Positions 1 through 8,340 of a stretch of 64,000 nucleotides of DNA are shown piece after piece. How positions within the stretch are numbered: the stretch's first letter is position 1; every line of letters begins with the position of its first letter. Origin of the DNA: Henriciella barbarensis (GTDB lineage Bacteria; Pseudomonadota; Alphaproteobacteria; Caulobacterales; Hyphomonadaceae); the NCBI RefSeq assembly GCF_003576345.1, contig NZ_QWGB01000014.1, positions 166,791 to 230,790 of the forward strand, in the 5' to 3' direction. A model generated the notes under the pieces. It did no database searches and was not told where the DNA came from. It saw only the letters and a list, made by a program, of their open reading frames with translations. The position numbers and the translations under genes were made by a program.

Positions 1-461
1 CGTTCCGGGCTGTAGCCGCAGAAGAAGTCCTCATTGAACTTGAGGCCCGAGTGCTGCTCCAGAACAGGAACGCAGTCGTCTTCAGTCGCGCCTGGATAGA
101 CCGTGCTTTCATAAATAACGATGTCGCCCTTTTTCAGCACTTTGCCGACGGTTTCAGATGCCTTGAGAAGTGGGGAAAGGTCGGGGCGCTTGTGGGCGTC
201 GATTGGTGTTGGAACCGTGACGATAAAAACCGTGGCACTGGCTATTTCGTCGAGCGAATTTGTGAAGCTGAGCTTGGTCGCTTCTTCCAGATGGTCGGCT
301 TCCACTTCGCGGGTCCGGTCATAGCCGCTAGCAAGCTCGTCGATACGTTTCTGGTTGATATCGAAACCGATCGTGGAGCGCTTCCTGCCAAACTCGACCG
401 CTAGCGGAAGTCCAACATAGCCAAGGCCAACAATTGCTAATTTTGAATCCGATCCGATCAT
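1..461 (-). CDS. UDP-sugar 6-dehydrogenase (TviB/WbpA-type), 3' part missing
   Basis: The start codon is at 461 and the gene runs off the left edge, so only about 153 N-terminal residues are visible. They begin with a Rossmann nucleotide-binding motif GLGYVGLP near residue 12. Later come the PTPID, ESTVYPG and GYSPE blocks typical of nucleotide-sugar dehydrogenases that oxidise UDP-GlcNAc/GalNAc or UDP-Glc to the uronic acid in the cytoplasm. The catalytic Cys lies outside the window. It follows the epimerase gene by 6 bases on the same strand, so the two are probably co-transcribed and supply acidic sugars for the exopolysaccharide. The exact substrate cannot be decided from this fragment. 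Confidence 0.88.
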   Translation of the reverse strand, partial: MIGSDSKLAIVGLGYVGLPLAVEFGRKRSTIGFDINQKRIDELASGYDRTREVEADHLEEATKLSFTNSLDEIASATVFIVTVPTPIDAHKRPDLSPLLKASETVGKVLKKGDIVIYESTVYPGATEDDCVPVLEQHSGLKFNEDFFCGYSPE

Positions 462-467
462 GTTTGC

Positions 468-1496
468 CTACTTATTATAGTATTCTCGAAACCATGCGAC
501 GAACCGAGCGATGCCGTCATTGAAATCAGTTTGGGGTTGGTAACCTGTCAGTCGGCGGAGCAAGGATGTGTCCGCCCATGTCGCGGGTACATCTCCGAGC
601 TGCATACCCATCATGTTCCTTGTCGCCTTGAGGCCGAGGCACTTCTCGATAGCGTCGATAAAATCGAGAAGCCGGATCTTTTCTGAATTTCCGATGTTCA
701 CTATGCGGAACGGCGCCACTGGCGAAAGGCTATCGCCCTCTTCAACTATTCCGTCTTCAGGGCGCTCCGGTACCGCTTCCGTCAAAAGGAAGATGGCGCG
801 AACCAGATCGTCCACGTAGGTGAAATCGCGATACATTTCGCCGTGATTGTAGATGTCAATTGCCCGGCCATCGAGCATGGCATCCACAAACTTGTAGAGT
901 GCCAGGTCGGGTCGCCCCCAAGTTCCGTAAACCGAAAAGAAACGAAACATTGTAATCGGTAGATCATGTAAGTGAGCGTAGGCGTGCGCCATGCTCTCAT
1001 TGGCCTTCTTCGTGGCCGCGTACATGGTCAGCTGTGTGTCGGCCTTCTCGGTCTCGTGGAATGGCATCTCGTCATTGGCGCCGTACACCGAAGACGTTGA
1101 GGCCATGAGGAGATGGTCGACACCAAGGCGTTGCGCAACATCCATCACGTTGAATGTGCCGGTGACATTCGAGCTGATATAGGCGCGCGGATTTTCGAAG
1201 CTGTAGCGTACGCCGGCCTGCGCAGCGAGGTGCACGATAATCTGCGGCTTGAAGTCGAACATTGCGGCTTCGACTTTGTCCTGATCTTCAAGCATCCCGA
1301 TCGTTGCGGAGAAATTACCGTGTTCAAACAGCATGGAATGACGCCGCTCTTTAAGCGTGACGTCATAATAGTCCGTCAGGCCGTCATAGCCGTGCACCGC
1401 GTGGCCGTTCGCGAGAAGCAGCTTCGCGAGATGAAAGCCGATAAAGCCTGCAGTACCTGTAACGAGAACTCGTTTCTTCTCTGCCGGATCAGTCAT
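468..1496 (-). CDS. NAD-dependent epimerase, UDP-glucuronate 4-epimerase-like
   Basis: This 342-residue protein is an extended short-chain dehydrogenase. The GxxGxxG motif (G14, G17, G20) binds NAD, and Ser135/Ser136 with Y159xxxK163 form the catalytic site. Overall similarity is to bacterial UDP-glucuronate 4-epimerases (LpsL/CapI type), which make UDP-galacturonate for capsules and lipopolysaccharide. The length is normal for the family. It lies between the MarR-type regulator (33 bases upstream) and the UDP-sugar dehydrogenase (6 bases downstream), so dehydrogenase product could feed straight into it. Epimerisation at another carbon is possible; the substrate is inferred from sequence style and neighbours. 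Confidence 0.87.
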   Translation of the reverse strand: MTDPAEKKRVLVTGTAGFIGFHLAKLLLANGHAVHGYDGLTDYYDVTLKERRHSMLFEHGNFSATIGMLEDQDKVEAAMFDFKPQIIVHLAAQAGVRYSFENPRAYISSNVTGTFNVMDVAQRLGVDHLLMASTSSVYGANDEMPFHETEKADTQLTMYAATKKANESMAHAYAHLHDLPITMFRFFSVYGTWGRPDLALYKFVDAMLDGRAIDIYNHGEMYRDFTYVDDLVRAIFLLTEAVPERPEDGIVEEGDSLSPVAPFRIVNIGNSEKIRLLDFIDAIEKCLGLKATRNMMGMQLGDVPATWADTSLLRRLTGYQPQTDFNDGIARFVAWFREYYNK

Positions 1497-1529
1497 ATCT
1501 AGTTTTCGGATGTTGCAAGCTGCACCTGT

Positions 1530-1916
1530 TCAAGAAGACCTTGCGGAGCGATATTTGGCTTTCATGGCCGCGAGTTCGCTTTCAGGCAGGTCCTGACCAA
1601 TATCCTCAATCTCGGTTTTCAGGATCTCGTATTCAGACAGCTTGCGGGACAAGAAGCGCTTAGTGAGATCCGTCTTGGCCGCAATGCCTTTTGGGGTCAG
1701 TACATAAGAATAGCGTCGTTTATCAGGCGCGGCGCGGAAGTTTCCGAGTTTGACCAATCCCTTTTTGACAAAGGCGCTCAGGACATAGTGCACGCCGCCA
1801 GTGCTCACGCCTAAGGCTTTAGCCAAGTCGCGTTGGCTGAGTTCGGGGTTGGTCTCGAGTAGTCTCAAAAGTCTGAAGTGGACGTCTTCGCGCAATATGT
1901 CTCGCTGGGAGGTCAT
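1530..1916 (-). CDS. MarR-family EPS-associated transcriptional regulator
   Basis: This 128-residue protein has a winged helix-turn-helix near residues 15-75 (ELSQRDLAKALGVSTGGVHY is the recognition region) and a basic wing (RAAPDKRRYSYVLT). The C-terminus is a short helical tail. It matches the small MarR-like family found almost only beside exopolysaccharide clusters. Its position at the head of the epimerase/dehydrogenase genes fits local control of this locus. An 18-base inverted repeat about 100 bases upstream (2011-2028) is a candidate self-operator. Its ligand and whether it activates or represses are unknown. Confidence 0.85.
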   Translation of the reverse strand: MTSQRDILREDVHFRLLRLLETNPELSQRDLAKALGVSTGGVHYVLSAFVKKGLVKLGNFRAAPDKRRYSYVLTPKGIAAKTDLTKRFLSRKLSEYEILKTEIEDIGQDLPESELAAMKAKYRSARSS

Positions 1917-2010
1917 TGCGCGACCAGCCTGTAAAAAGCTACCGCACAGGAGCTCGCTTCAGGGCATCCTGGTGGATAAAAACCTTCGATGAAAAGCAGA
2001 CAAATCATGT

Positions 2011-2028
2011 TCGCTCAATTGTGAGCGA
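2011..2028. promoter_or_regulatory. inverted repeat, candidate operator upstream of EPS regulator
   Basis: TCGCTCA and TGAGCGA form perfect 7-base arms around a 4-base spacer. The site lies about 95 bases before the regulator start codon in a 268-base gap that otherwise holds no gene. It may be an operator for this MarR-type protein. The assignment rests on symmetry and position only. Confidence 0.4.
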
Positions 2029-2184
2029 TATCGAACTTGTCGCCTTGGGGCAACTAAAATCCGAACCATTACATAGCCGAACCAAGTTACGCTCTTATGT
2101 CAGCGAAAGGGATGCAAGTCGCGGTCCAGAAATGTATCCAAGTCTTGGCTGATCGGCCGGCCCAAAGACGGTAGGGGAGCGCAC

Positions 2185-3291
2185 TCAGAAAATTGAGGCG
2201 ATTGCTGATCGATAGGCTTCCACGACAATGGCCTGGTCAAACTCCCTCGCCATCTTGTGCCGGCCGGCGAGCCCCATCTCAGCCTGCGCGCTGTCAGACA
2301 GGCTGAGAAATTGCTCTATCGATCTTGCCAGGCTGGGGGCGCTTCTAGGCTCGCAAAGATAGCCCGAAACCGTTGGGTCGAGAACAGAACGGCACCCTGG
2401 CACATCAGTTGTGATGACCGGGCGTGCCATGGCGGCTGCTTCTATCAGCGTGCGCGGCGCCCCTTCCCGGTAAGAGGGCAGCACGATACATGACGCGCCT
2501 TCAATAAAGGGTCGCACGTCTTTGGTCGTGCCGAGATAATCTACCACGTCCTCTGCGACCCAAGCTGCTACCTCACTTGCGCCTACGGACGTGCGATTCT
2601 CGCTTCCAATGGCCCCCAGCAGTTGGAATTTAGCGCCGGGGTGTTTCTGGCGTATCAGGCGCGCGGCATCTACGTACTCGACGACACCCTTGTCGCGAAG
2701 CAGGCGCGATATCATAAGAAATGTTTTGGGCTTAGCACCGATCGGAAAAGGTGTCGCCGGAAAGCGATCAAGATCTATTCCCGAACCGGGCAATAGCTTT
2801 GCCTGATCGGAGCGCACCAAGCCTCCTTCCAGAAAAAGCGCAAGGTCGTCTGCGTTCTGAAAGAAAACAACCGGCAGCGATCTGAATGCTGTGCGGTAAA
2901 GCTGCTCAGCGATCGTTTGCAGAACTCTCCCTGACAGAAAGGCGGTGCCTAATCCCGTAACATTGGGAACGAATGGGATCCGAAGTGACTTGGCCGCAAT
3001 TGCGCCGAAGAGATTGTTCTTGATCGTATAGCTCAGGACGAGATCTGATTCCGCTGCGCAGATTATACGCCTGAACTGGCTGATCAGGGAGGCACCATCG
3101 AGCGGATTGAGGCCTTTTGCGTCCATCTGAAGCGGTATGAAATCGCATCCAAGGGCTTGCAGGTCTGGGACGCTATCATCTGTCGGGGCAGCAATCGTGA
3201 TCAAATGCCCATCCGCAAGCAACGCCTCGACCACGGGCTTTCTGAAATTCCAAATGTTCCAGGCGGCGTTCACCGTCATCAGAATGCGCAT
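2185..3291 (-). CDS. glycosyltransferase family 4
   Basis: The 368-residue product has two Rossmann-like halves, as in GT-B glycosyltransferases. The C-terminal half carries the GT4 signature LPSYREGAPRTLIEAAA, whose Glu residues contact the nucleotide sugar, followed by a conserved PVITTDVPGCR segment. It probably adds one sugar to the lipid-linked EPS repeat unit at the inner face of the cytoplasmic membrane. I chose the ATG at 3291, which has GAGGGA eight bases upstream, over an in-frame GTG at 3315. Donor and acceptor cannot be read from sequence. Confidence 0.88.
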   Translation of the reverse strand: MRILMTVNAAWNIWNFRKPVVEALLADGHLITIAAPTDDSVPDLQALGCDFIPLQMDAKGLNPLDGASLISQFRRIICAAESDLVLSYTIKNNLFGAIAAKSLRIPFVPNVTGLGTAFLSGRVLQTIAEQLYRTAFRSLPVVFFQNADDLALFLEGGLVRSDQAKLLPGSGIDLDRFPATPFPIGAKPKTFLMISRLLRDKGVVEYVDAARLIRQKHPGAKFQLLGAIGSENRTSVGASEVAAWVAEDVVDYLGTTKDVRPFIEGASCIVLPSYREGAPRTLIEAAAMARPVITTDVPGCRSVLDPTVSGYLCEPRSAPSLARSIEQFLSLSDSAQAEMGLAGRHKMAREFDQAIVVEAYRSAIASIF

Positions 3292-3405
3292 GATTTGTCC
3301 CTCACCCCATTCCACTTCTACGTTTTGAGCTTGGATGGGCGCAAGTCGAACAAAGAGAAAAGCGGCAGGCGCCGTTGAGGCAAGTGCGCGACCATAATGG
3401 AAGTA

Positions 3406-3429
3406 GGCGGACCTTAAACAAGGTCCGCC
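3406..3429 (-). terminator. hairpin downstream of HExxH lipoprotein gene
   Basis: A perfect 10-bp stem (GGCGGACCTT / AAGGTCCGCC) with a 4-base loop sits 25 bases after the lipoprotein stop. It lacks a clear U-tract on the minus strand, so it may be a weak terminator or a 3'-end stabiliser. Confidence 0.5.
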
Positions 3430-3453
3430 AGTCCAGTTTAGTCTTATAATCAG

Positions 3454-4347
3454 TTAGCTACGGTTGTCTGGTGAAATGACAAAGCTCGCATTTGGCGGAA
3501 GTTGCTGAAAACTGATCGACTTGAACAGCGGCGCGTCTGCAGCGGCCACTATTACACGCGAACGGAGCGCGTCGGATGCTGAGGGGCCGTCCGGCTGAGG
3601 CGTAGATGGGATGTCGTCGACGACTGCTTCATCTTGCTGGGGTGTGCTCGTGGTTTCCAGTTGGTTCCCGGGGGTTTTGGGCGCCACAACAGCTTCAATC
3701 TCGTCCGACATGCTTGCGAGCTGAACAAGTGTTTCGGCGTCCATTTTTTCGATGCCTTCGTTACTTGTTGCAGAGTCGCTTGAGACTTGTGCAACTTCTA
3801 ACGGGCTCTGTTCTGCCGATACGCTTTCGTTTTGCTTCTCGCGTTGTGCGGCGACCGCCAGTGCTTGAGGCGATTGGCTCGCCGGCTTGAGTGCGCCACC
3901 CCGTCGGAAATGGTCGATGGTCGTCTCCGACAATGCGACTGCCTGTGGATCGATACCTGCCATTTCATCAGGCAGGAAGCTTCCGCCTTCATGGGTGCGG
4001 CTCCAACCGTTTGCATGGGCGAGTTCATGACAAAGCAGGCGTGCATACCAGCCGGACGTGATTGTCTGGCAAGGGTTTGGCATCGTAATCATGCGGCCAT
4101 CGCCGCAGCCCATCGAGTTGATCTGTGGTACCCCAAAAACGTGCGCACCTCGCTGTGCGCATCTTGCGCCAACAAGCATTGGAGAGACGAATTCAACGGC
4201 AACTGTGTTGTCGCCGCGATATTCGAGCGGTGCATTTTTGACCGGCTCCAAGGGGGCGACAGTCATGCATCCTGCCAATAGCGACGAGACGCACAGCGAG
4301 CTCATCATTGAGAGGCGTTTTGAAAACTTATTTGTCATGTCCATCAT
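3454..4347 (-). CDS. lipoprotein with HExxH metalloprotease-like motif, unknown function
   Basis: Starting at the ATG at 4347 the protein has 297 residues: a signal peptide ending in a lipobox (SLLAGC, Cys27), then a globular part with HELAHANGW at about residues 107-115 and another His six residues after the last His-linked Gly-Trp stretch. HExxHxxGW resembles zinc-metallopeptidase sites, but the third ligand spacing differs from the metzincin pattern. The second half is low-complexity (Ser/Gln/Pro/Asp). An upstream in-frame start at 4461 would bury the signal peptide and is unlikely. I do not recognise the family. Being between a glycosyltransferase and the FecR-like protein suggests an envelope role in EPS export or processing, which is only inference. 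Confidence 0.6.
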   Translation of the reverse strand: MMDMTNKFSKRLSMMSSLCVSSLLAGCMTVAPLEPVKNAPLEYRGDNTVAVEFVSPMLVGARCAQRGAHVFGVPQINSMGCGDGRMITMPNPCQTITSGWYARLLCHELAHANGWSRTHEGGSFLPDEMAGIDPQAVALSETTIDHFRRGGALKPASQSPQALAVAAQREKQNESVSAEQSPLEVAQVSSDSATSNEGIEKMDAETLVQLASMSDEIEAVVAPKTPGNQLETTSTPQQDEAVVDDIPSTPQPDGPSASDALRSRVIVAAADAPLFKSISFQQLPPNASFVISPDNRS

Positions 4348-4578
4348 CCCACTTCTTTGAGTTGGTGACGGCACATCTACAGACTGTGCGATAACGGCCG
4401 TTTTCAACCGGTCAGCGAATTCAGGTCTTCTTGTATTTGTTTTGTTAATTGTCGGCCGCAAACCGACTGGAGCCTTAATCTTCTTCAGAAATTAGTATTA
4501 GAAAACATGCCAGTATAAAAAGCACTGGTTAATAGGAGGGTCGGTTTCTGCGTGCTCAGGGGCTGGGAAGAAACAAAA

Positions 4579-4603
4579 AAAGCGTGCCAGATCGGCACGC
4601 TTT
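4579..4603 (-). terminator. Rho-independent terminator of FecR-like gene
   Basis: A 10-bp stem (AAAGCGTGCC / GGCACGCTTT) with a 5-base loop is followed on the minus strand by a run of seven T residues. It lies 27 bases beyond the stop of the 4630-5127 gene, so it should end that transcript. Confidence 0.85.
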
Positions 4604-4629
4604 ATAGATTCCATCGCTTAGAAAAGAGA

Positions 4630-5127
4630 TTATGGGCTTGCCGGAGCGCCATCATCATCGTCGCCGGTCGCCGCAACAGCCGCGCCCGCCGCTGCAACAG
4701 CGCCGCCTATGATGCCAGCCGCGCCAATTGCCGGAGGTGCCGCTGGTAGGCCGCCTAGCGCAGTGATCTGTTCCCCAGTGAGCGCTACGGGCGTTGTATT
4801 ACAGAAGGCTGCATTCACGACGACCTGCTGGCCAGGCTGTAGTACTTGCTCGCAGCCCCCGACTATCAAGGTTACGGTGCCAGGTGTGGCGGCAGACTCT
4901 GGGAGGGTCTGGATGATGTCGCCCTCAATCAGAACATCTCCTTCAGCAAGCGAGTAAAGCTCTCCGTCGCGCACAACAATGACTGAACCAACCTCAGTAG
5001 ATAGATTGGCGACCGAACCCATCTGATTGACGGTCTCCACCGCTGCCGTTTCTGACTGAGCGATTGCGAGAGGTGCTGAAGCAGCAAGTGCGGTTGCCGC
5101 TATTGTTGCTTTGAGTGCGAGACGCAT
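4630..5127 (-). CDS. small exported protein with FecR-like fold signature, unknown function
   Basis: The ATG at 5127 has a perfect AAGGAG upstream and opens a 165-residue protein with a Sec signal peptide (cleavage probably after APLAIA, near residue 23). The middle (VGSVIVVRDGELYSLAEGD followed by LIEGDIIQT) resembles the FecR-type small beta domain. Two cysteines could form a disulfide. The tail is an Ala/Gly-rich hydrophobic stretch followed by DDDDGAPASP. Similar tails occur in small proteins near polysaccharide loci, but I cannot name the family. It has its own terminator and so is probably monocistronic. Surface anchoring or an EPS-associated structural role is a guess. Confidence 0.65.
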   Translation of the reverse strand: MRLALKATIAATALAASAPLAIAQSETAAVETVNQMGSVANLSTEVGSVIVVRDGELYSLAEGDVLIEGDIIQTLPESAATPGTVTLIVGGCEQVLQPGQQVVVNAAFCNTTPVALTGEQITALGGLPAAPPAIGAAGIIGGAVAAAGAAVAATGDDDDGAPASP

Positions 5128-5226
5128 ATCTGTTCTCCTTAAACTTGACCCAGTCATATGCTGACAACGCATGATTGTATATATGCCTGCGCTCAATCTT
5201 CGTAAAAAATTAACATTAAGCTTAAG

Positions 5227-6009
5227 CTAATCAGCCTCACAGTATTGACGCGCCTGGAGAAAGCAAACGTCTTCTCCTTCTAGGCGAACTGCCGTCAGGA
5301 CTCCCGTGTCATACGCGCCAGTGTCTATGCCGATCCGGTTTAATTGGTTGGATATCTCCGGCTCGACGGTGTGACCGTGCACAATTACAAACCCATGGTC
5401 TTTTTGGCTGTCCAGGAATTCGCGTCGGATCCAACGCAAATCTGAAGGATGCTGGTCTTCTATTGGGATCCCCGGACGAATGCCGGCATGCACCATCAGG
5501 TAGTCGCCAAACTGTATTCGATCGAGAAAGCCGGCCATGAATTCGACGTGGCGATCTGGGATGGCTGAAATAAGCGCGTGCTCCAAGGCCTCGTTGCCTT
5601 GCCGACGAAGATAGGCTTGATCGATCCCATAGCTTTCTGCAGTTGCATCTCCGCCATGCTTGAGCCAACCATCAAGTTGATCCGGCTCGCCGCGAAGCCC
5701 GCGGACAAGTGCTTCCTCATGATTGCCCATTATAAAGTGGCATTTGGCATGGGCGGGCTTGTAGTCCATCAGTTTCTCGATCACGCCTCGCGAAGAGGGG
5801 CCCCGATCTATAAGGTCGCCTAAAAAAATAATGTGGTTCGACTTGGTCGGACGCTCGCCAATGTCCCGTTCGATCTGCTGGAGAAGGTCTTCCAGCAAAT
5901 CTAGTCGGCCGTGCACATCTCCGATTGCGTAAGCACGCTTTTTTGGCGGCGCTGAAGCACGGCGAGGTAAAGGCGGATTTTCCACAGATTTCGACAAGAA
6001 GCCGAGCAT
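5227..6009 (-). CDS. PPP-family metallophosphatase (serine/threonine phosphatase-like)
   Basis: This 260-residue cytoplasmic protein has the full two-metal phosphoesterase set in order: GDVHG (near residue 33), GDLIDRG (near 67), GNHE (near 97), a VHAG motif and a GHT motif. These define the PPP/PrpA/PrpE-like branch of calcineurin-type phosphatases. AGAAGG precedes the ATG at 6009. It lies in the EPS locus, which shows a Wzc-type tyrosine kinase but no low-molecular-weight tyrosine phosphatase in this window. It could therefore reverse Wzc phosphorylation; hydrolysis of a nucleotide by-product is an alternative. The role is inferred from context. Confidence 0.8.
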   Translation of the reverse strand: MLGFLSKSVENPPLPRRASAPPKKRAYAIGDVHGRLDLLEDLLQQIERDIGERPTKSNHIIFLGDLIDRGPSSRGVIEKLMDYKPAHAKCHFIMGNHEEALVRGLRGEPDQLDGWLKHGGDATAESYGIDQAYLRRQGNEALEHALISAIPDRHVEFMAGFLDRIQFGDYLMVHAGIRPGIPIEDQHPSDLRWIRREFLDSQKDHGFVIVHGHTVEPEISNQLNRIGIDTGAYDTGVLTAVRLEGEDVCFLQARQYCEAD

Positions 6010-6182
6010 GATGCCTTCTTTTCATTTCCTCGGGCAGCAGATCGCGTGGGTTTTCGTGCTCTGTTGAGCGCCCTCAACTTAGTTCTGCAAAGCGAAACTT
6101 GCAACAACGATAGTCGATCTGGCGACAAAGCATCTGCTCGGCACGTATTTTGCTCCGGGTTTGATGAGTCATTAAACAGTCA

Positions 6183-6194
6183 ACCCTGCAGGGT
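6183..6194. promoter_or_regulatory. 12-bp perfect palindrome in divergent promoter region
   Basis: ACCCTGCAGGGT lies 97 bases before the NusG-like gene in the 281-base gap between it and the divergent phosphatase gene. That gap shows no gene. The palindrome may be an operator for one or both genes; support is symmetry and position only. Confidence 0.3.
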
Positions 6195-6290
6195 AAACAA
6201 AATACTAATATCTGTTGCGCTTGCGAGGCTGGCATGTTTGATCTGTACACACTTGAAATTGGTCGAGGCGTAGATGTTGGGGGCAGGTAG

Positions 6291-6797
6291 ATGGCAATTG
6301 AGGGTTCCTGGTTTGCTGTTCAGACCCAGGCAGCGAAGGAGCAATTAGCTGTCTCGCATCTAAACCGGCAGGGCTTTGAAACTCTTTTGCCCCAGCTCTG
6401 GCGGTCTGTCCGTCGGTCGCGAAAATCTGTGAATGTGCTGAAGCCAATGTTCCCAGGTTACGTATTCGTGAAAATTGATATGCAGCGCATGAGATGGCGC
6501 GCTATAGACAGCACTGTAGGGGTCTCGAAACTCATTCGCTTCGGCGAAAAGCCAGCTGCGCTGCCGGAAGACCTGATCCAAAATCTTCAGACAAGCATTG
6601 GCGATGATGGTGCTGTCACGTTTGACCACAACCTGCGTGAGGGTGACCAAATTCGCGTTATGTCCGGTGCCTTTTCTGATTGGCTGGGACGAGTCATTGA
6701 GATGGCCGATGCTGATCGGGTGAAAGTTCTTTTCGGCATGATGACCCGGCAGGTCGAAGTAACGCTGCCGAAGCATCACTTGGCTAGAGCCGTCTAG
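6291..6797 (+). CDS. NusG/RfaH-type transcription antitermination protein
   Basis: The 168-residue product has an N-terminal NGN domain (WFAVQTQAAKEQLAVSHL, then FPGYVFVKID around residue 55) and a C-terminal KOW domain (REGDQIRVMSGAFSDWLGRV, near residue 120). Specialised NusG paralogues of this kind (RfaH, LoaP, UpxY) travel with long polysaccharide operons and stop premature termination by binding RNA polymerase. It sits 16 bases before the initiating sugar transferase gene, as in many EPS clusters. The housekeeping nusG would be expected beside rplK and secE, which are absent here. Its DNA target (ops-like element) was not found. Confidence 0.88.
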   Translation: MAIEGSWFAVQTQAAKEQLAVSHLNRQGFETLLPQLWRSVRRSRKSVNVLKPMFPGYVFVKIDMQRMRWRAIDSTVGVSKLIRFGEKPAALPEDLIQNLQTSIGDDGAVTFDHNLREGDQIRVMSGAFSDWLGRVIEMADADRVKVLFGMMTRQVEVTLPKHHLARAV

Positions 6798-6813
6798 CGC
6801 GAGGACTTAACGC

Positions 6814-8130
6814 ATGAACACTCTCAGTCATCTTGCGGTAGGCACCGAACAGCGTGAAAAGTTTTCTCGCCGTTTAGCTGACGCGCTTTTTCGCATCCGT
6901 TACCAGCTGACTGGCGCGATCCTACTGGGCGTCTTGGCACCCGTTATCTTGAGAGGGCAGTTTGAGCGCCTGCCCGATCAAATCGCCAGCTACGACAATT
7001 CGCTTTTCGGAACGCTATGCGCTGTCCTGATCGGTTATATGGTGTTCCGCAAAGTCACGGCGTTGCCGGGATCCAACGCGTTTACCAGTATTACGCCCGC
7101 ATTCCTGTCTTCATACGGCATCATCATCGCCATCTTTTTTGTACTGAGGTTGGAGTACAGCCGCTATCAATTCCTTGCAAGTTTCGTCCTAACCACGTGT
7201 TGGTTTATCGCCTTATCTTATTATGTGGCCCGTTTCAGGCAGGCGACACTCGGACTTGTCTCCTCTGAAAGAGTGCAGGACCTCGCCTCCCTTCCCGGGG
7301 TCAGCTGGGTCAATTTTGCAACGCCAGAAGCAGCGTCGCGTCAACGTCACCTGCCTCTCGTCGTGAATCTTCGGGATCCGAAGCTAAGCCCTGAGTGGGA
7401 GCGCTATCTGGCTGAAGAGGCGATCGCAGGGCGCGTAATCTATAACACAAAGCAAATCGTCGAGTCGCTCGAAGGTCGCGTCCGGGTCGATCATCTATCC
7501 GAGAACTCATTCGGACACCTCGCGCCCGACTCGATCTATGCTCCAGCCAAACGCTACATTGATGCGGCAACAGCTGCTGTCGCACTTTTCATCCTGTCTC
7601 CATTTCTTCTTCTGGTCGCGCTTTGGATCAAGCTCGACACCCCGGGGCCGGTAATTTTTCGCCAGGAACGAATAGGCTATCGTGGCAAAAGATTCACGAT
7701 GTTCAAATTTCGGTCGATGACAGTCCAGGCACATGACGAAAAGAATACTCGTGATGGAGATATGACGCAGAGTGACGATACACGTATCACTCGGTCTGGA
7801 CGCTTTATCCGAAAGACAAGAATTGATGAGCTGCCGCAGCTCTGGAACATTTTTATCGGAGAAATGAGCTGGATCGGGCCTCGCCCAGAGACCCTCAGAC
7901 TGTCTGCATGGTACGAGCAGGAAATTCCCTTTTATCGATACCGCCATATCGTTCGTCCGGGCATCACGGGCTGGGCCCAGGTCAACCAGGGCCATGTGAC
8001 CAGTGTCGACGACGTTCGTCGCAAGCTCGAGTTTGACTTCTATTACGTGAAACACTTTTCAATGTGGACGGATCTTTTTATTGGCATTCAGACGGTACGA
8101 GTAATGCTGACGGGGCACGGAGCAAAATAG
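6814..8130 (+). CDS. undecaprenyl-phosphate sugar phosphotransferase (WcaJ/ExoY type)
   Basis: This 438-residue polyisoprenyl-phosphate hexose-1-phosphate transferase starts EPS repeat-unit synthesis by moving a sugar-1-phosphate from its nucleotide to undecaprenyl phosphate. The N-terminal half holds four or so membrane segments and a soluble linker. The catalytic domain from about residue 245 carries the reentrant helix (LFILSPFLLLVALWIKL), TMFKFRSM, KTRIDELPQLWNI, the catalytic IGPRPE and the VRPGITGWAQVN motif. GAGGAC lies upstream of the ATG and the NusG-like gene ends 16 bases before. The first sugar (Glc or Gal) cannot be told. Confidence 0.92.
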   Translation: MNTLSHLAVGTEQREKFSRRLADALFRIRYQLTGAILLGVLAPVILRGQFERLPDQIASYDNSLFGTLCAVLIGYMVFRKVTALPGSNAFTSITPAFLSSYGIIIAIFFVLRLEYSRYQFLASFVLTTCWFIALSYYVARFRQATLGLVSSERVQDLASLPGVSWVNFATPEAASRQRHLPLVVNLRDPKLSPEWERYLAEEAIAGRVIYNTKQIVESLEGRVRVDHLSENSFGHLAPDSIYAPAKRYIDAATAAVALFILSPFLLLVALWIKLDTPGPVIFRQERIGYRGKRFTMFKFRSMTVQAHDEKNTRDGDMTQSDDTRITRSGRFIRKTRIDELPQLWNIFIGEMSWIGPRPETLRLSAWYEQEIPFYRYRHIVRPGITGWAQVNQGHVTSVDDVRRKLEFDFYYVKHFSMWTDLFIGIQTVRVMLTGHGAK

Positions 8131-8164
8131 GGTTTAAAGGTTGGGCCTCTCCTGCGTGTGAGAC

Positions 8165-8189
8165 TCAGTAGAAGTTTGCGGGATTGAGG
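8165..8189. repeat. 25-base imperfect repeat, copy A
   Basis: This non-coding 25-mer matches 15509-15533 at 21 of 25 positions and shares the core AGTAGAAGTT. It lies in the 210-base convergent gap between the sugar transferase and the O-antigen ligase, where I see no gene and no clear terminator. Confidence 0.35.
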
Positions 8190-8340
8190 AAGAGTTTGTG
8201 GCTATGGCTAAGTGCGGCTAGGGCTTCCAGCTAGTCGGGCCCGTCATTTCTGAAACGCTCACCGAACTGATTGTACCATAGCACAAAGACTTTCGTCGCT
8301 AGCAAAGCCGGCACAGACCCGAAGCTTCAGACTTCTAGCT

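Noticed and set aside
2018..2028. lac-operator-like ATTGTGAGCG
   Set aside because: Only part of the lac operator matches and no LacI-type gene is near; kept only as a generic inverted repeat.
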